64,000 bases of DNA from Kitasatospora sp. NBC_01250 (GTDB lineage: Bacteria; Actinomycetota; Actinomycetes; Streptomycetales; Streptomycetaceae). Position numbers and translations under genes: made by a program. The first letter of the stretch is position 1, and each line of letters starts with the position of its first letter. The stretch is from the NCBI RefSeq assembly GCF_036226465.1, contig NZ_CP108476.1, positions 620,001-684,000 of the forward strand, in the 5' to 3' direction. Shown here piece by piece: positions 18,195-27,153 of this stretch. A model generated the notes under the pieces. That model had not been told where the DNA came from, ran no database searches, and saw only the letters and a list, made by a program, of their open reading frames with translations.

Positions 18195-18980
18195 TCAGGA
18201 CAGGGTCGGTACCGCACCGCCCTCGGCCCACTCCACGGACACCCCCACGAGCCCCCTGGTCCAGCGCTCCGCGAGCTCGGCCAACCGCTCCCGGTCCGGC
18301 GGCACGGGACCAAGACCGATCGCGTAACGGGTGACCGGCGGGCCGGACTCGAACGGGCGCGGCCAGGCGTGCACCCGCGGCGCCTCCTCGGCGAGGCTGC
18401 CGAGCAGCGCGCGCAGGCGCCCGCGGACCCGGCCGACCGTGTCCGCGAAGTCCTCGCCGTCGTACTGACGGACCGTCAGCACGGCCCAGGCCGCGTGACG
18501 CCGGTGCATCGGCGCCTCGGCGCACAGCTCGCCGGGCACAGCGGCCGTCAGCAGCTCCCAGCCGCGGTAGAGCTCCTCGGCGAGCAGGTCGAGGAGCCCG
18601 ACACCGACCTGCTCGGTGCAGCTGCGCACCGGGTGGGTCGCGGTGAGCACCGTCAGCGGGCCCGTACCGCTGCCCCAGGCGGCGAACTCCGTTCCGCCCG
18701 GGACAAGTTCGACCGGCCGACGCCAGTCCCAGACCGCCCAGTCGGCGAAGAACCGCTCCAGCAGCGCCTCGTCCGGAAGCTCGCCCGCCTGCCGCACGGT
18801 GCGGGCCGCCAGCACCGACCAGGCAAGACCCGGCAGCGTGCCGAACGGCGCCGAGTCGAGTCAGACGGTGGCGTCCTCACGGTGGCCGAAGGTGTGCACC
18901 CCGGCCAGCCGCGCGGTGAACGGCGCCAGCTCGGCCGCGGCGGCGCTCAGCAGCGGGGCGGCACGCTCGAACTCGGCCCC
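18195..18980 (-). pseudogene. Remnant of a 2'-5' RNA ligase / poly(A)-polymerase-like protein
   Basis: Two pieces lie in one frame, separated by TGA at 18861-18863. The upstream piece (18864-18980) reads like the interior of a 2'-5' RNA ligase domain, ending HTFGHREDATV exactly where Trp would be expected (TGG to TGA). The downstream piece (open to 18195; an apparent start at 18815) resembles the RNA-binding C-terminal part of eukaryote-type poly(A) polymerases: PLTVLTATHPVRSCTEQV, then RHAAWAVLTVRQYDGEDF, then AWPRPFES. The nucleotidyltransferase core with its Asp residues is absent, as is the start of the ligase domain. I read this as an internally deleted, inactivated gene; a shortened functional 206-residue protein from 18815 cannot be excluded. 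A palindromic element sits 84 bases away. Confidence 0.6.
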
Positions 18981-19063
18981 CAGCGAATTACCTGGCACCG
19001 AGGAACGGTTGACCCGTCGGCGAGGTCGGCCCTGCAGGCAGCCCGGGCGGCAGACAAGCCGTG

Positions 19064-19117
19064 GTGCCGCGTCAGGCAGCCTTCGCCCCGTCGCGCGAAG
19101 GCTGCCTGACGCGGCAC
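19064..19117 (+). repeat. Palindromic element, copy B (promoter-proximal)
   Basis: Two perfect 23-base arms (19064-19086 and 19095-19117) flank an 8-base loop CCCGTCGC. It matches copy A at 8931-8984 in inverted orientation, and the shared flank GGCACTAGCATGAG continues into the start of the epoxide hydrolase gene. TAGCAT (19118-19123) lies seven bases before ATG 19131, which fits a leaderless promoter. The left side abuts the broken RNA ligase/PAP remnant, so insertion may be tied to that gene's decay. Confidence 0.8.
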
Positions 19118-19130
19118 TAGCATGAGGGCC

Positions 19131-20333
19131 ATGCCGGACGCAGCGCACCGCCTCGAGCCGTTCACCCCGCAGACCGAGCCCGCCGCGCTCGAGGACCTCC
19201 GCACGCGGCTGCGTGCGACGCGCTGGCCCGATGCGCCCGAGGACGCCGGGTGGGCGCTCGGCACGGACGTCGGGTATCTGCGCGAGCTCGTCGACTACTG
19301 GGCGGACGGGTTCGACTGGCCGGCGCAGCAGCAGGCGCTGGCCCGGCTGCCCCGCTTCCGGGTCCGACTCGGCGGCCTGGGCATCCATTTCGTGCACGCC
19401 CGGGCGGTCGCACCGGCCGGCCCCGCGCTGCCGCTGGTCCTCAACCACGGGTGGCCGGACTCGTTCTGGCGCTACTCGAAGGTCGTCCCGCTGCTGACCG
19501 ATCCCGGCGCGCACGGCGGCGACCCCGCCGACGCGTTCGACGTCGTCGTCCCCGACATGCCGGGCTTCGGCTACTCCGACCGCCCCACCGGAGCGCCGCT
19601 CGACTCCATCGCCGTCGCCGGTCTGTGGGCCGAGCTGATGGACGTCCTCGGCTACCCGCGGTTCGGCGCGGCGGGCGGGGACATCGGCAGCCACGTGAGC
19701 CGCTACCTCGCGCTCGACCACCCCGAGCGGGTCGTGGCCGTCCACCGCATGGACGGGGGCCTGCCCGCCCTCGCCGGCGGTGCGCCCAAGCCCACGCCCG
19801 AGGAGAGCGCCTGGTTCGCCGAGGTCGCGGCCTGGGGCGCCGGCGAGGGGGCCTACGGTGCCATGCACCGGACGAAGCCGCAGACCGCCGCCGTCGGGCT
19901 GACCGACTCGCCGGCCGGGCTCGCCGCGTGGATCGTCGAGAAGCTCCGTGCGTGGAGCGACTGCGGCGGTGACGTCGAGCGGAGCTTCACCAAGGACGAG
20001 ATCCTGACGAACGTCATGATCTACTGGCTCACGGGGACGATCGGCTCCTCGATGCGCATGTACCACGCGAACGCCGCGATCCCGCCCGCGCAGCTGACCC
20101 GCCGGGTCGAAGTACCGTCCGGCTTCTCGCTCTTCGGCGGCGACATCCTCAGCCCGCCGCGGGCCTGGCTCGAGCGCACCACGAACCTCGTGCACCTGAG
20201 CGAGCCGGCACGCGGCGGGCACTTCGCACCGTTCGAGGAGCCCGAGCGCTACGCGGAGGAGCTGCGCGCCTTCTTCCGCCCCTACCGGGCGGCGGCCACG
20301 GGCCGAGGAGGCCGGTACAGCACAGGACGCTAG
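19131..20333 (+). CDS. Epoxide hydrolase (alpha/beta hydrolase with EHN domain)
   Basis: Hydrolyses an epoxide to a vicinal diol by an Asp-nucleophile alpha/beta-hydrolase mechanism. The N-terminal EHN region includes [19 protein letters not shown] and [26 protein letters not shown]. Catalytic-domain features are the oxyanion turn [11 protein letters not shown], the nucleophile segment [16 protein letters not shown] (the usual GGDWG has Ile here) and the C-terminal His in [22 protein letters not shown]. Length is 400 residues, normal for the family. The start at 19131 is taken over ATG 19122 because TAGCAT at 19118-19123 would give a leaderless message there; the alternative adds three residues. 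Its stop overlaps the convergent collagen-like gene in the four bases CTAG. Confidence 0.88.
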   Translation: MPDAAHRLEPFTPQTEPAALEDLRTRLRATRWPDAPEDAGWALGTDVGYLRELVDYWADGFDWPAQQQALARLPRFRVRLGGLGIHFVHARAVAPAGPALPLVLNHGWPDSFWRYSKVVPLLTDPGAHGGDPADAFDVVVPDMPGFGYSDRPTGAPLDSIAVAGLWAELMDVLGYPRFGAAGGDIGSHVSRYLALDHPERVVAVHRMDGGLPALAGGAPKPTPEESAWFAEVAAWGAGEGAYGAMHRTKPQTAAVGLTDSPAGLAAWIVEKLRAWSDCGGDVERSFTKDEILTNVMIYWLTGTIGSSMRMYHANAAIPPAQLTRRVEVPSGFSLFGGDILSPPRAWLERTTNLVHLSEPARGGHFAPFEEPERYAEELRAFFRPYRAAATGRGGRYSTGR

Positions 20334-21040
20334 CCGGTCGGCAGGCAGATCGCCTGGGACTGGAAGGAGCGCGCCTCGGTCGACGCGTTGTTCATCGAGA
20401 CGATCCAGGTCTCTCCGACCGCCTGGGACGTCACCACGGACAGACCAGTGGAGGACGTGCTCCTGAACTGGAAGCCGCCGGCGATGAGCACCGTTCCGGT
20501 CGGACAGCCGGCGATGGCGTAGCCGGATCCGCCCGGAGGGACCGGGGTGATGGCGCTGAACACCTTCACGGGGGCCTTCACCACGCCGGACGGACCCGTG
20601 GGCCCCAGCGCACCGGTCGGACCGGTCGGCCCCGTCGCACCGTCGCTGCCCGTGGGGCCCGTGGGGCCCGTCGGGCCGTGCGGACCGGTCGGCCCGTGCG
20701 AACCGGTCGGGCCGGTCGCACCCGTCGGCCCCAGCGCACCGGCCGGTCCGGCGGACCCCAGCGCGCCGATCGTGCCCGCAGGCCCGGTCGGCCCCGTCGG
20801 CCCCAGTGAACCGGTCGGGCCGGTCGGCCCCGGTGATCCGTTCGTGCCGGCCGGCCCCTGCGGACCGGTCGGACCGGTGGGCCCCTGCTGGCCGCGGCAG
20901 CCGGCATGGTCGTCGGGACGCCTGCAGTGGTCGCCGCCGCCGGCGGGGCTGAGGGCCGAGGTGGTCGGAGCCGCCAGTGCTCCGAGGCCCACCACCATCG
21001 CGGCGGCCACGGCCGTGCGGGCTGCCCTGCGAGCGTTCAC
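20330..21040 (-). CDS. Secreted collagen-like (Gly-Pro-Thr repeat) protein
   Basis: 236 residues. A signal peptide ([28 protein letters not shown]) is followed by a collagen-like stretch of about 33 Gly-X-Y triplets (roughly residues 49-150), many of them GPT, and a C-terminal globular part of about 80 residues with two Cys and [14 protein letters not shown]. Such bacterial collagens form secreted triple helices and the C-domain may act in trimerisation or binding; that role is inferred. DNA is repetitive because of the GGNCCN pattern. The stop overlaps the convergent epoxide hydrolase stop. A 21-base near-palindrome at 21091-21111 lies about 50 bases upstream. Confidence 0.85.
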   Translation of the reverse strand: MNARRAARTAVAAAMVVGLGALAAPTTSALSPAGGGDHCRRPDDHAGCRGQQGPTGPTGPQGPAGTNGSPGPTGPTGSLGPTGPTGPAGTIGALGSAGPAGALGPTGATGPTGSHGPTGPHGPTGPTGPTGSDGATGPTGPTGALGPTGPSGVVKAPVKVFSAITPVPPGGSGYAIAGCPTGTVLIAGGFQFRSTSSTGLSVVTSQAVGETWIVSMNNASTEARSFQSQAICLPTG

Positions 21041-21090
21041 GATCTTCTCCTTCGACGGGTACCAACGGGCCGCACATCAAGTGACGAATA

Positions 21091-21111
21091 CTCACCGTCA
21101 GTGACCGTGAG
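21091..21111 (-). promoter_or_regulatory. 21-bp near-palindrome upstream of the collagen-like gene
   Basis: CTCACCGTCA and TGACCGTGAG flank a central G with a single mismatch between arms. It lies 51 bases before the collagen-like gene start, a normal operator position. No adjacent regulator gene points to the binding protein. Confidence 0.4.
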
Positions 21112-21211
21112 CGATTATCACCCTGCATCAGCCGCCGGGAGGCCGCCACCGGGAAGCCCCGGTCACGGCGGCCGTGACGGCCTCGGCCGAGGCCCCTTGA
21201 CGACCACTGCG

Positions 21212-22693
21212 TTACGGTGCCGAGGAGTTCGTGAGTTGAACGGCCGGCCGGGCGGCGCCGGCGCGGGTGAGGGCGGAGACGGCGGCCAGCACGACCAGGT
21301 TGACCGCCAGGGCGATGACGCCGACGTTGAGGTCCTTCACCGGCTGCGGCAGGCCGGGCAGCAGTCCGCCGACGGTGGTGCTGGTGAGCGTGACCGCGGC
21401 GACGGTGGCGACACCGGCCAGGATGCCGGCCGCCGCGCCCTGCTTGGTGATCAGCCGCCGGGTCGGCAGGCTGAGCAGCAGGGCCGGGAAGAGCTGGGTG
21501 ACCAGGGCGTAGCCCATCAGCAGCAGGTTCACCAGCGTGCTGCCGCCGTTGAAGGCGAACAGCAGGGCCACCGCCGCCACCACCGGAACCAGCGCCTTGG
21601 CGAGCCGGGCGACCGTCTCGTCACCGGCCTGCGGCCGGGCCAGGCGGAAGACGCTGTCGGCCAGGCTGGTGGCCGAGGCCATCAGCAGCAGCGAGCCGGG
21701 GACGAGTGCGGTGAGCAGTCCGGCGGCGCCGACCACGCCCACGAACCAGGGGTCGAAGGTCTTGACCGTGATCCGGAGCAGCGAGAGGTCGCCGTCGGAG
21801 CCCTTCAGGCCCGGCACGGCGATGATGGCGGCGAATCCGGCGAAGAAGACGAAGAGCAGGATCAGCTGGTACAGCGGCAGCACGACGGCGTTGCGGCGGA
21901 ACACCTGCGGGTTCCTGGCGCTGTAGGAGGCACTGAAGGTGTGCGGCCACAGGTAGAAGCCGAGCGCGGAGAGCAGGACGGTCGAGGCGAACCAGGTCGG
22001 GCTCTGCCCGCTGTGGTGCAGCGTCAGAAAGCCGGGCTTCACGGTGTCGATCCGGTGGAACATCGCGCCGATGCCGCCGTAGTAGTGCACGGGCAGGTAG
22101 ATGCCGAGGAAGACGACGACGCCCAGGATCATCGCGTCCTTCACCACCGAGGTCCACGCGGACCCGTGGATGCCGGAGACGGTGACGTACCCGGTGAGCG
22201 CGACCGTGCCGATGACCAGTGCGGTGTGCGGGGAGAGGTGGCCGTAGGAGGCGCTGGAGACGATGATGCCCATCCCGGTGAGCTGCAGCACCAGGTACGG
22301 GACCATCGCCACCACGCCGACCAGCGCGACCAGGGCGCCGAGCGCGGGGCTGTCGAACTTCTTGGCGAAGAAGTCGGCCTGGGAGACCAGCCGGTGCTGC
22401 TTGGCGTAGCGCCAGACCGCCGGCAGCAGCCAGTAGGAGAGCACGTACGCCGGCGCGGCGTAGGCGAGGATGTAGAAGGCCGGCCCGCCCTGTCCGTACG
22501 CCCAGCCCGAGGCGCCCAGGAAGGTGAAGGTGGTGTAGATGTCGCCGGCCAGCAGCACGAAGACCAGGACGCTCCCGAACCCCCGGCCGCCGACCGACCA
22601 CTGTTCGAGCGTCATCTCCTTGCCGCCCCGGGCCCGCAGTCCCAGGAAGACCGCCAGCACCAGGAAGGCCGCGATCACCAGCAGCGCGGTCAT
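21212..22693 (-). CDS. Sodium:solute symporter (SSS family)
   Basis: Na+-coupled uptake permease of the inner membrane, 493 residues with about 13 spans. SSS-type features are EQWSVGGRGFGSVLVFVLLAGDIYTTFTFLGASGWAYGQGGPAFY near the start, GIHGSAWTSVVKDAMILGVVVFLG, LLSALGFYLWPHTFSASYSARNPQVFRRN and GSLLLMASATSLADSVF. Together with the DUF3311 partner encoded immediately upstream (ATGA overlap), the closest functional parallels are monocarboxylate/solute permeases of the MctP/MctC kind. Substrate (acetate, pyruvate, lactate or similar) is inferred. Confidence 0.9.
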   Translation of the reverse strand: MTALLVIAAFLVLAVFLGLRARGGKEMTLEQWSVGGRGFGSVLVFVLLAGDIYTTFTFLGASGWAYGQGGPAFYILAYAAPAYVLSYWLLPAVWRYAKQHRLVSQADFFAKKFDSPALGALVALVGVVAMVPYLVLQLTGMGIIVSSASYGHLSPHTALVIGTVALTGYVTVSGIHGSAWTSVVKDAMILGVVVFLGIYLPVHYYGGIGAMFHRIDTVKPGFLTLHHSGQSPTWFASTVLLSALGFYLWPHTFSASYSARNPQVFRRNAVVLPLYQLILLFVFFAGFAAIIAVPGLKGSDGDLSLLRITVKTFDPWFVGVVGAAGLLTALVPGSLLLMASATSLADSVFRLARPQAGDETVARLAKALVPVVAAVALLFAFNGGSTLVNLLLMGYALVTQLFPALLLSLPTRRLITKQGAAAGILAGVATVAAVTLTSTTVGGLLPGLPQPVKDLNVGVIALAVNLVVLAAVSALTRAGAARPAVQLTNSSAP

Positions 22694-22983
22694 GACGCAC
22701 CCTCCGCGAGGTCGACGGCAGAGCTGGCGGGGTCGGCGGAGTCAGCAGGGTCGGCGGGCTGCCGGTTGGCCGGGTCCAGCCGGTAGACCAGCGCCATGAT
22801 CGCGGAGCTGAGGACCACCCACAGGACGATCCAGAAGAGGATGAACGGCATCCCGAGGACGTAGGGCGTCATGCGGTTGGCGAAGAAGATGCCACCGAGG
22901 ATCCCGAGGAAGGGGAGAGCGGCGAGCAGGGCGAGCAGCGGCCCCGCCGGCCGCGCGGAACCGCGCGCTGTGTCTGGGCTCAT
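22690..22983 (-). CDS. DUF3311 small membrane subunit of the symporter
   Basis: 97 residues with two hydrophobic helices: LLALLAALPFLGILGGIFFANRM and FILFWIVLWVVLSSAIMALVYRLDP. This short DUF3311 protein is regularly encoded just before an SSS symporter, as here, with an ATGA overlap coupling translation. It probably assists assembly or function of the transporter; no catalytic motif is expected. The C-terminus is a low-complexity Asp/Pro/Ala/Ser tail. Confidence 0.85.
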   Translation of the reverse strand: MSPDTARGSARPAGPLLALLAALPFLGILGGIFFANRMTPYVLGMPFILFWIVLWVVLSSAIMALVYRLDPANRQPADPADSADPASSAVDLAEGAS

Positions 22984-23142
22984 GATGGATCCCGTCGAAC
23001 GTTGTCGGGACTGGCGTGAGGTGCGGGCGACAAGCGAGCTTGGCCGTGGCCTGCAATCACTGTCAAGACCATGTCACCCGCGGAGGGGCTGTCGACTCGC
23101 CCCCGGCCGTGCCGCCCCGGCGCGTGCGGCGTTGATCACCGT

Positions 23143-23448
23143 GTGAGCCATCCTCCTCTCCCCCGCACCGCCGACCCCCGCATCGCCTGGTCCGCGCCGG
23201 CCGCACCGCCCCCGGCCGACGCGAGTGCACCGGTCGTCCACGCGGAACCGGCGGCCGCCGACGACACCCTGCAGATCGACAGTTGCGCGGTCAACTGGGC
23301 CGAACTCGCCACCGCGCTGGCCGACGCCGACGTCCCCCTGCAGGTCGGCGACACCGCGGTGCTGCGCACCCTGGCCAAGCTCGACCACGCCACGGTGACG
23401 GTGCTGACCCGCTGGCTCCGCACCACCGGCCGCCAGCCGCCGGGGTGA
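23143..23448 (+). CDS. Small hypothetical protein
   Basis: About 101 residues from GTG 23143; an ATG at 23071 in the same frame would add 24 residues of poor composition. The first 40 residues are Pro/Ala-rich and probably disordered. The conserved-looking part is TLQIDSCAVNWAELATALADADVPLQVGDTAVLRTLAKLDHATVTVLTRWLRTTG, predicted alpha-helical. Third-position GC is high throughout, supporting coding. No family recognised and no ribosome site seen. It diverges from the symporter operon. Confidence 0.5.
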   Translation: MSHPPLPRTADPRIAWSAPAAPPPADASAPVVHAEPAAADDTLQIDSCAVNWAELATALADADVPLQVGDTAVLRTLAKLDHATVTVLTRWLRTTGRQPPG

Positions 23449-23480
23449 GCGGCTCCGGCCGGCCGAATGGACAGTCCCGG

Positions 23481-23771
23481 CTACCGGCCCTGGCCGCACT
23501 GATCACCAGGCCGCTCGGCGGCCAGGGTACGGCCGAGCAGGGCGAGCAGGCGGTCCCAGTGGCGCTGCAGCGCGGCGGGGTTGAAGGCGTCGGTGTCGGC
23601 CATGCTGAAGCCGTGGACGGTGCCGGGGTAGATCTCGCAGGTGTGGTCGACTCCTGCGCCGTCCAGGGCCCGGGTGAGCCCCGTCAGCGACTCGGGCGTC
23701 ATGTCGCCCTCGGCGAGGCCGAGGTGGACCTGGGCGGTGATCTGCGGGAAGGAGCGGTGCGGGCTGTCGGG
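23481..23771 (-). pseudogene. C-terminal fragment of a dienelactone hydrolase
   Basis: About 96 codons match the end of dienelactone hydrolase proteins: ITAQVHLGLAEGDMTPESLTGLTRALDGAGVDHTCEIYPGTVHGFSMADTDAFNPAALQRHWDRLLALL. The late catalytic His (GTVHGF) is present. The Cys nucleophile region and the first 130-150 residues that family members have are missing: upstream codons (from about 23772) no longer resemble the family. This is a truncated, non-functional copy. Confidence 0.7.
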
Positions 23772-23989
23772 CGCGCCCGTGACCAGGAAGAACGGATGGA
23801 ACCCTGCTGGACCACCACACCCGGACGCCCTGAGCCGCGTCCGCCACGACCGCCCCGCCGACTTCCGGCACTCCCGCATCCGGTGCAGAAGAGTGGAGTG
23901 CGGCGCAGCCGGCGTGCGCCTGGAGCCCACTGGCAACGCATCTGACCACTCGGCCCCCATTCGAGGGGCCGCGCAGCGAGAGGACATCC

Positions 23990-24316
23990 ATGCGCCCCGG
24001 ACGACTCGCCGGCACGGGCCTGGCAGCGGTGGCACTGACAGCCATCCTCGCCGGCCCCGCACAGGCCGACGCCCTTCCCGAGACCGTGTCCGTCACCGGC
24101 TCGCCGAGCGGCGTCACCGCCATCTGCCCCGACGGCCTGCACCCGGACAACAACTGGACCCTCACCAACGGCGACGGCACCCCGCTCGGCAACGACCAGC
24201 GCTGGCGGTGGACGGTCGGCCCCGGCGCGCAATCCATCAGCGCCTGGATCGCCCCCTACCTCGACTCGCCGCCCCCGCCCCCCAGCATCACCCTGACGAT
24301 CTCCTGCATCTGCTGA
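23990..24316 (+). CDS. Small secreted protein with a Cys-x-Cys tail
   Basis: 108 residues. Signal peptide MRPGRLAGTGLAAVALTAILAGPAQA, then an 82-residue mature part with Cys in VTAICPDG and a C-terminal SCIC, which could form one disulphide plus a free Cys. A Pro run (PPPPP) precedes the tail. GAGAGGACATCC before the ATG gives a good ribosome site, and a strong terminator follows. No family recognised. Extracellular location is inferred from the signal peptide. Confidence 0.75.
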   Translation: MRPGRLAGTGLAAVALTAILAGPAQADALPETVSVTGSPSGVTAICPDGLHPDNNWTLTNGDGTPLGNDQRWRWTVGPGAQSISAWIAPYLDSPPPPPSITLTISCIC

Positions 24317-24325
24317 GCGACGACA

Positions 24326-24362
24326 GCGCAGGGGTGCGGCACCTGCTGCCGCACCCCTGCGC
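24326..24362 (+). terminator. Perfect 16-bp stem-loop terminator
   Basis: Arms at 24326-24341 and 24347-24362 are fully complementary around a 5-base loop (CCTGC). It begins ten bases after the stop of the small secreted protein gene and also precedes the end of the convergent NACHT gene, so it may terminate both. Confidence 0.8.
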
Positions 24363-24419
24363 CATGCCATCCCGGTGGAGCCCCGTCCCGGAGGAAGCCC
24401 GGCCCCGCACTCGCCTCCC

Positions 24420-26912
24420 TCAGCGGGAGCGGACGCGCTCCGGGGCCCGGGCGGGCGGCAGCGGCGCCGGGGCGGGGCGGCCGGATCCGGGGATCGAGCC
24501 GAGGTGGCTCTGGAGCCGCGCGTGGCGGAACTGGTAGACGGCCCCGACCTGGCGCAGCACTCCGCGGTGGTAGGCGTCGTCGAGGAAGGCGGCGGTCGCC
24601 CAGGGCAGCCGGCCGGTCAGCGGCAGCCAGATGCGGGTGAAGAGCACCCACTGGCCCCAGGCGGTCAGCGCCAGGGCGTAGCAGAGCGCGCCCGCCAGGC
24701 CGCCGGTGGCGCCGATCACGAATCCCGGGAGCAGGTGCCAGCTGAGCGGGCCCAGGAAACCCTGGAACAGGTCCGCGATCAGCCGGCCGCCGAAGGTGAT
24801 CGCGAGGGTGAGCAGCGGCAGGAAGAGCAGCGCCTGGCGGACCACGGTGCCGCGGTTGACGGCCAGCAGGTCCGCCGGGGTGGCGGCGGAGCCGGGATCC
24901 AGCGGTGTCTCCAGCGCGGCCATCAGGGTGAGCACCAGCGCGCCCGCCACTCCGAAGAGGAGCCCGAACAGGAGCGAGTCGACCAGCATGGCCCGGATCG
25001 CCGTCCCGCCGGCCGGCAGGGTCCCGTAGTGCTCCTGCGCCACCAGGCGGGCCGGGCCGTAGCCGGCTCCCACCGTGCAGCCGCCCAGGAGTCCGACGCA
25101 GAACGAGGTGCGGAGTCTGCGCGGCTGGGCGCCGCCGGCCCCTCGGCCGCGGCCGGGGAGCCTCGGCCGCATGCGGGAGGGTTCGAACGCGTTGCCGCTG
25201 AGGGTGGCCATGGTCCCGTAGATCACCCCGAAGGCGAGCCCGACCGTCGGGCCGAACAGAAGGGCGTCCGCCAGGTCGGCACGGAGCACCGACGCCGCAC
25301 CGTGACCGCTGATCAGGTGCACGGCCGCGGAGACGAGGAAGCCGGAGGCGGCCGTGACCAGGGAACAGGCCAGAACGACGGCGAGGATGCGCGAGAACAG
25401 GCTCAGCGAACCGGAGAGCTGCCACCACGCCAGGTCCTGGCGGTCGCGCTGCTCCGGCCGGTCGAGGTGCCTGGCGAGGTAGCCCAGGTAGTGCCGGGCG
25501 CGTTCCGGCTCCCACCCGCGGTGCGGGCGTCCGGGGCCGGCCGGGGCCTTGGGCCGCCGGCGGTAGACGGTCGGCACGAAGCCGGCCAGCAGGTGCTCCT
25601 CCAGGGCCTCGGGGGTCGGGAAGCGGGCGCTGTCCAGCAGGTCGGCCGAGTCCTGTCCCGGGACGTCGCTGTACCGGGTCCGGGCCAACAGCACCATCAG
25701 CGGGGTGCTCAGCACGGTGGCGAGGTTGGCGCTGGAGCGACTGTCCGGGCTGCTGCTCAGCCCGTCCAGCACGGGATCCCAGACGGTCGCGGCCGGTCCC
25801 GAGCGCGGGCCCGGCGTGCGCGGGCCCGGCGCGGTGGGGCGCGCGGTCCGCGGCAGGTAGTGGACCAGGTCGTCGGTGGTCAGGTCGGTCAGTTCGATGC
25901 CGGCGGCCTTCCTGAGCACCTCGGTCGCGGCGGCGTCGGCGAACTGCTCGGTGCGGCTGGTCAGCAGCAGGGGCAGCGAGATCGCGTTGAGTTCCCGCAG
26001 GGCGGCCCCGTGCAGGCCGTGGGCGATCTCGTCGAAGCCGTCCAGCACCGGCAGGATCCAGCCCGCGTCCACCAGCGAGGCCGCCAGGGTCAGGCGGCCC
26101 GGCGTGCGCGCGGCGAGGTTCGGGTGGTCGCGCAGCAGCCGTTCGATGAGCCAGTCGCGCAGCGCGGTGGCGGTCGGGTCCCACGATCCGATGCTGAAGA
26201 GGACCGGCACCGGATCGCTGTCGGTGCGGCCCGCCAAGTAGTCGAGGACGAAGCGCAGCATCAGGACGGTCTTGCCGGACCCGGCCCGGCCGAGCACCAC
26301 CAGCCGCCCGGAGCCGATCCGCCGGTAGACCTCGGTCACCTGGGCCAGACCGCCGTCCAGGGAGAGCGGCACCGGCGCGGCACCGGGCAGCGCCCCGCTG
26401 ATGTTGCCCCAGTGGTCCAACAGACCCTCAGGTACCGAGCGCCACCGCAGCGGCAGCGGGAACGGGTCGTGGATCCGGCGCTGCTCCTCCTCGCGTATCC
26501 AGCGGCTGTGGACGTCGCGTGCCAGCGACTCGGCGACCTCGGCCAGGGCACCCCGGGGCGGCAGCACGCCGACCCGCACCGGGTCGGGCGCGGGGGCGGG
26601 GGCTGGGGCGGGGGTTGCGCTTTCCTCGGGGGCCGGCGCCATGGGGGCGGCGCCGGTGGCCTCGGCGGCGGCGTCCCCGTCGCGGCGCGCGGCCAGCAGG
26701 TCCCGCCAGACGTCGTCGCGATCGCGTCCCAGGGCATCGGCCAGGGCCTGGGCGACCTGTTTCACCGTCCCCATCCGGGCGTCCGTGGGCTTGCCGGTTT
26801 CCAGCCGGTGAATGGTCCGGACCCCCAGTCCGGACCGCCGGGCCAACTGCTCCTGCGTCAGTCCCGCCTCACGCCGCAGCCCATGGAGCAGGGGACCCAA
26901 CTGGCTGCTCAC
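24420..26912 (-). CDS. HTH-NACHT NTPase with a C-terminal multi-span membrane domain
   Basis: 830-residue STAND-class switch. Order: XRE-type HTH at the N-terminus (AGLTQEQLARRSGLGVRTIHRLETGKP), a Pro/Ala linker near residue 100, NACHT NTPase with Walker A LGRAGSGKT (near 210), Walker B WILPVLDGFDEIAHG (near 290) and LLLTSRTEQF (sensor), then from about 480 to 760 repeated hydrophobic helices such as FGPTVGLAFGVIYGTMATL and LGFVIGATGGLAGALCYALALTAWG. NACHT proteins act as nucleotide-driven signal switches; several bacterial ones protect against phage. An HTH plus a membrane domain on one NACHT suggests membrane-anchored regulation or a membrane-disrupting effector; this is inference. GTG 26912 is chosen for GAGG eight bases upstream; a TTG at 26933 is possible. 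A palindrome lies at 26974-26991. Confidence 0.82.
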   Translation of the reverse strand: MSSQLGPLLHGLRREAGLTQEQLARRSGLGVRTIHRLETGKPTDARMGTVKQVAQALADALGRDRDDVWRDLLAARRDGDAAAEATGAAPMAPAPEESATPAPAPAPAPDPVRVGVLPPRGALAEVAESLARDVHSRWIREEEQRRIHDPFPLPLRWRSVPEGLLDHWGNISGALPGAAPVPLSLDGGLAQVTEVYRRIGSGRLVVLGRAGSGKTVLMLRFVLDYLAGRTDSDPVPVLFSIGSWDPTATALRDWLIERLLRDHPNLAARTPGRLTLAASLVDAGWILPVLDGFDEIAHGLHGAALRELNAISLPLLLTSRTEQFADAAATEVLRKAAGIELTDLTTDDLVHYLPRTARPTAPGPRTPGPRSGPAATVWDPVLDGLSSSPDSRSSANLATVLSTPLMVLLARTRYSDVPGQDSADLLDSARFPTPEALEEHLLAGFVPTVYRRRPKAPAGPGRPHRGWEPERARHYLGYLARHLDRPEQRDRQDLAWWQLSGSLSLFSRILAVVLACSLVTAASGFLVSAAVHLISGHGAASVLRADLADALLFGPTVGLAFGVIYGTMATLSGNAFEPSRMRPRLPGRGRGAGGAQPRRLRTSFCVGLLGGCTVGAGYGPARLVAQEHYGTLPAGGTAIRAMLVDSLLFGLLFGVAGALVLTLMAALETPLDPGSAATPADLLAVNRGTVVRQALLFLPLLTLAITFGGRLIADLFQGFLGPLSWHLLPGFVIGATGGLAGALCYALALTAWGQWVLFTRIWLPLTGRLPWATAAFLDDAYHRGVLRQVGAVYQFRHARLQSHLGSIPGSGRPAPAPLPPARAPERVRSR

Positions 26913-26973
26913 TTCGACGTCCTCGCTCCACAAACCGCACTTTCCGCTGACGTCGGATCACTGTACTGGGGTT

Positions 26974-26991
26974 CCGGCCATATCTGGCCGG
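26974..26991 (-). promoter_or_regulatory. 18-bp palindrome upstream of the HTH-NACHT gene
   Basis: CCGGCCA and TGGCCGG flank TATC exactly, 62 bases before the NACHT start. The NACHT protein has its own XRE-type HTH, so autoregulation through this site is plausible but untested. Confidence 0.4.
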
Positions 26992-27153
26992 TGCTTGGCC
27001 TGGTGCTCTGACCTGCCGGAACGTCAGCATGGTCACCGGACGCCCCGACCACCGGCACAGAGCGCGACGCCGACGGTGCAGGCGACCGGCTCGCGGAGGC
27101 GGCGGATCGAGAGTCCGCCGGGCCCCCGATCGGAACCAAGGAAGTTGGCACGC

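Noticed and set aside
20547..21104. Plus-strand frame rich in Gly-Pro-Val repeats opposite the collagen-like gene
   Set aside because: It is the complement of the GPT repeats; the minus-strand product has a signal peptide and a normal globular end, the plus-strand one does not.
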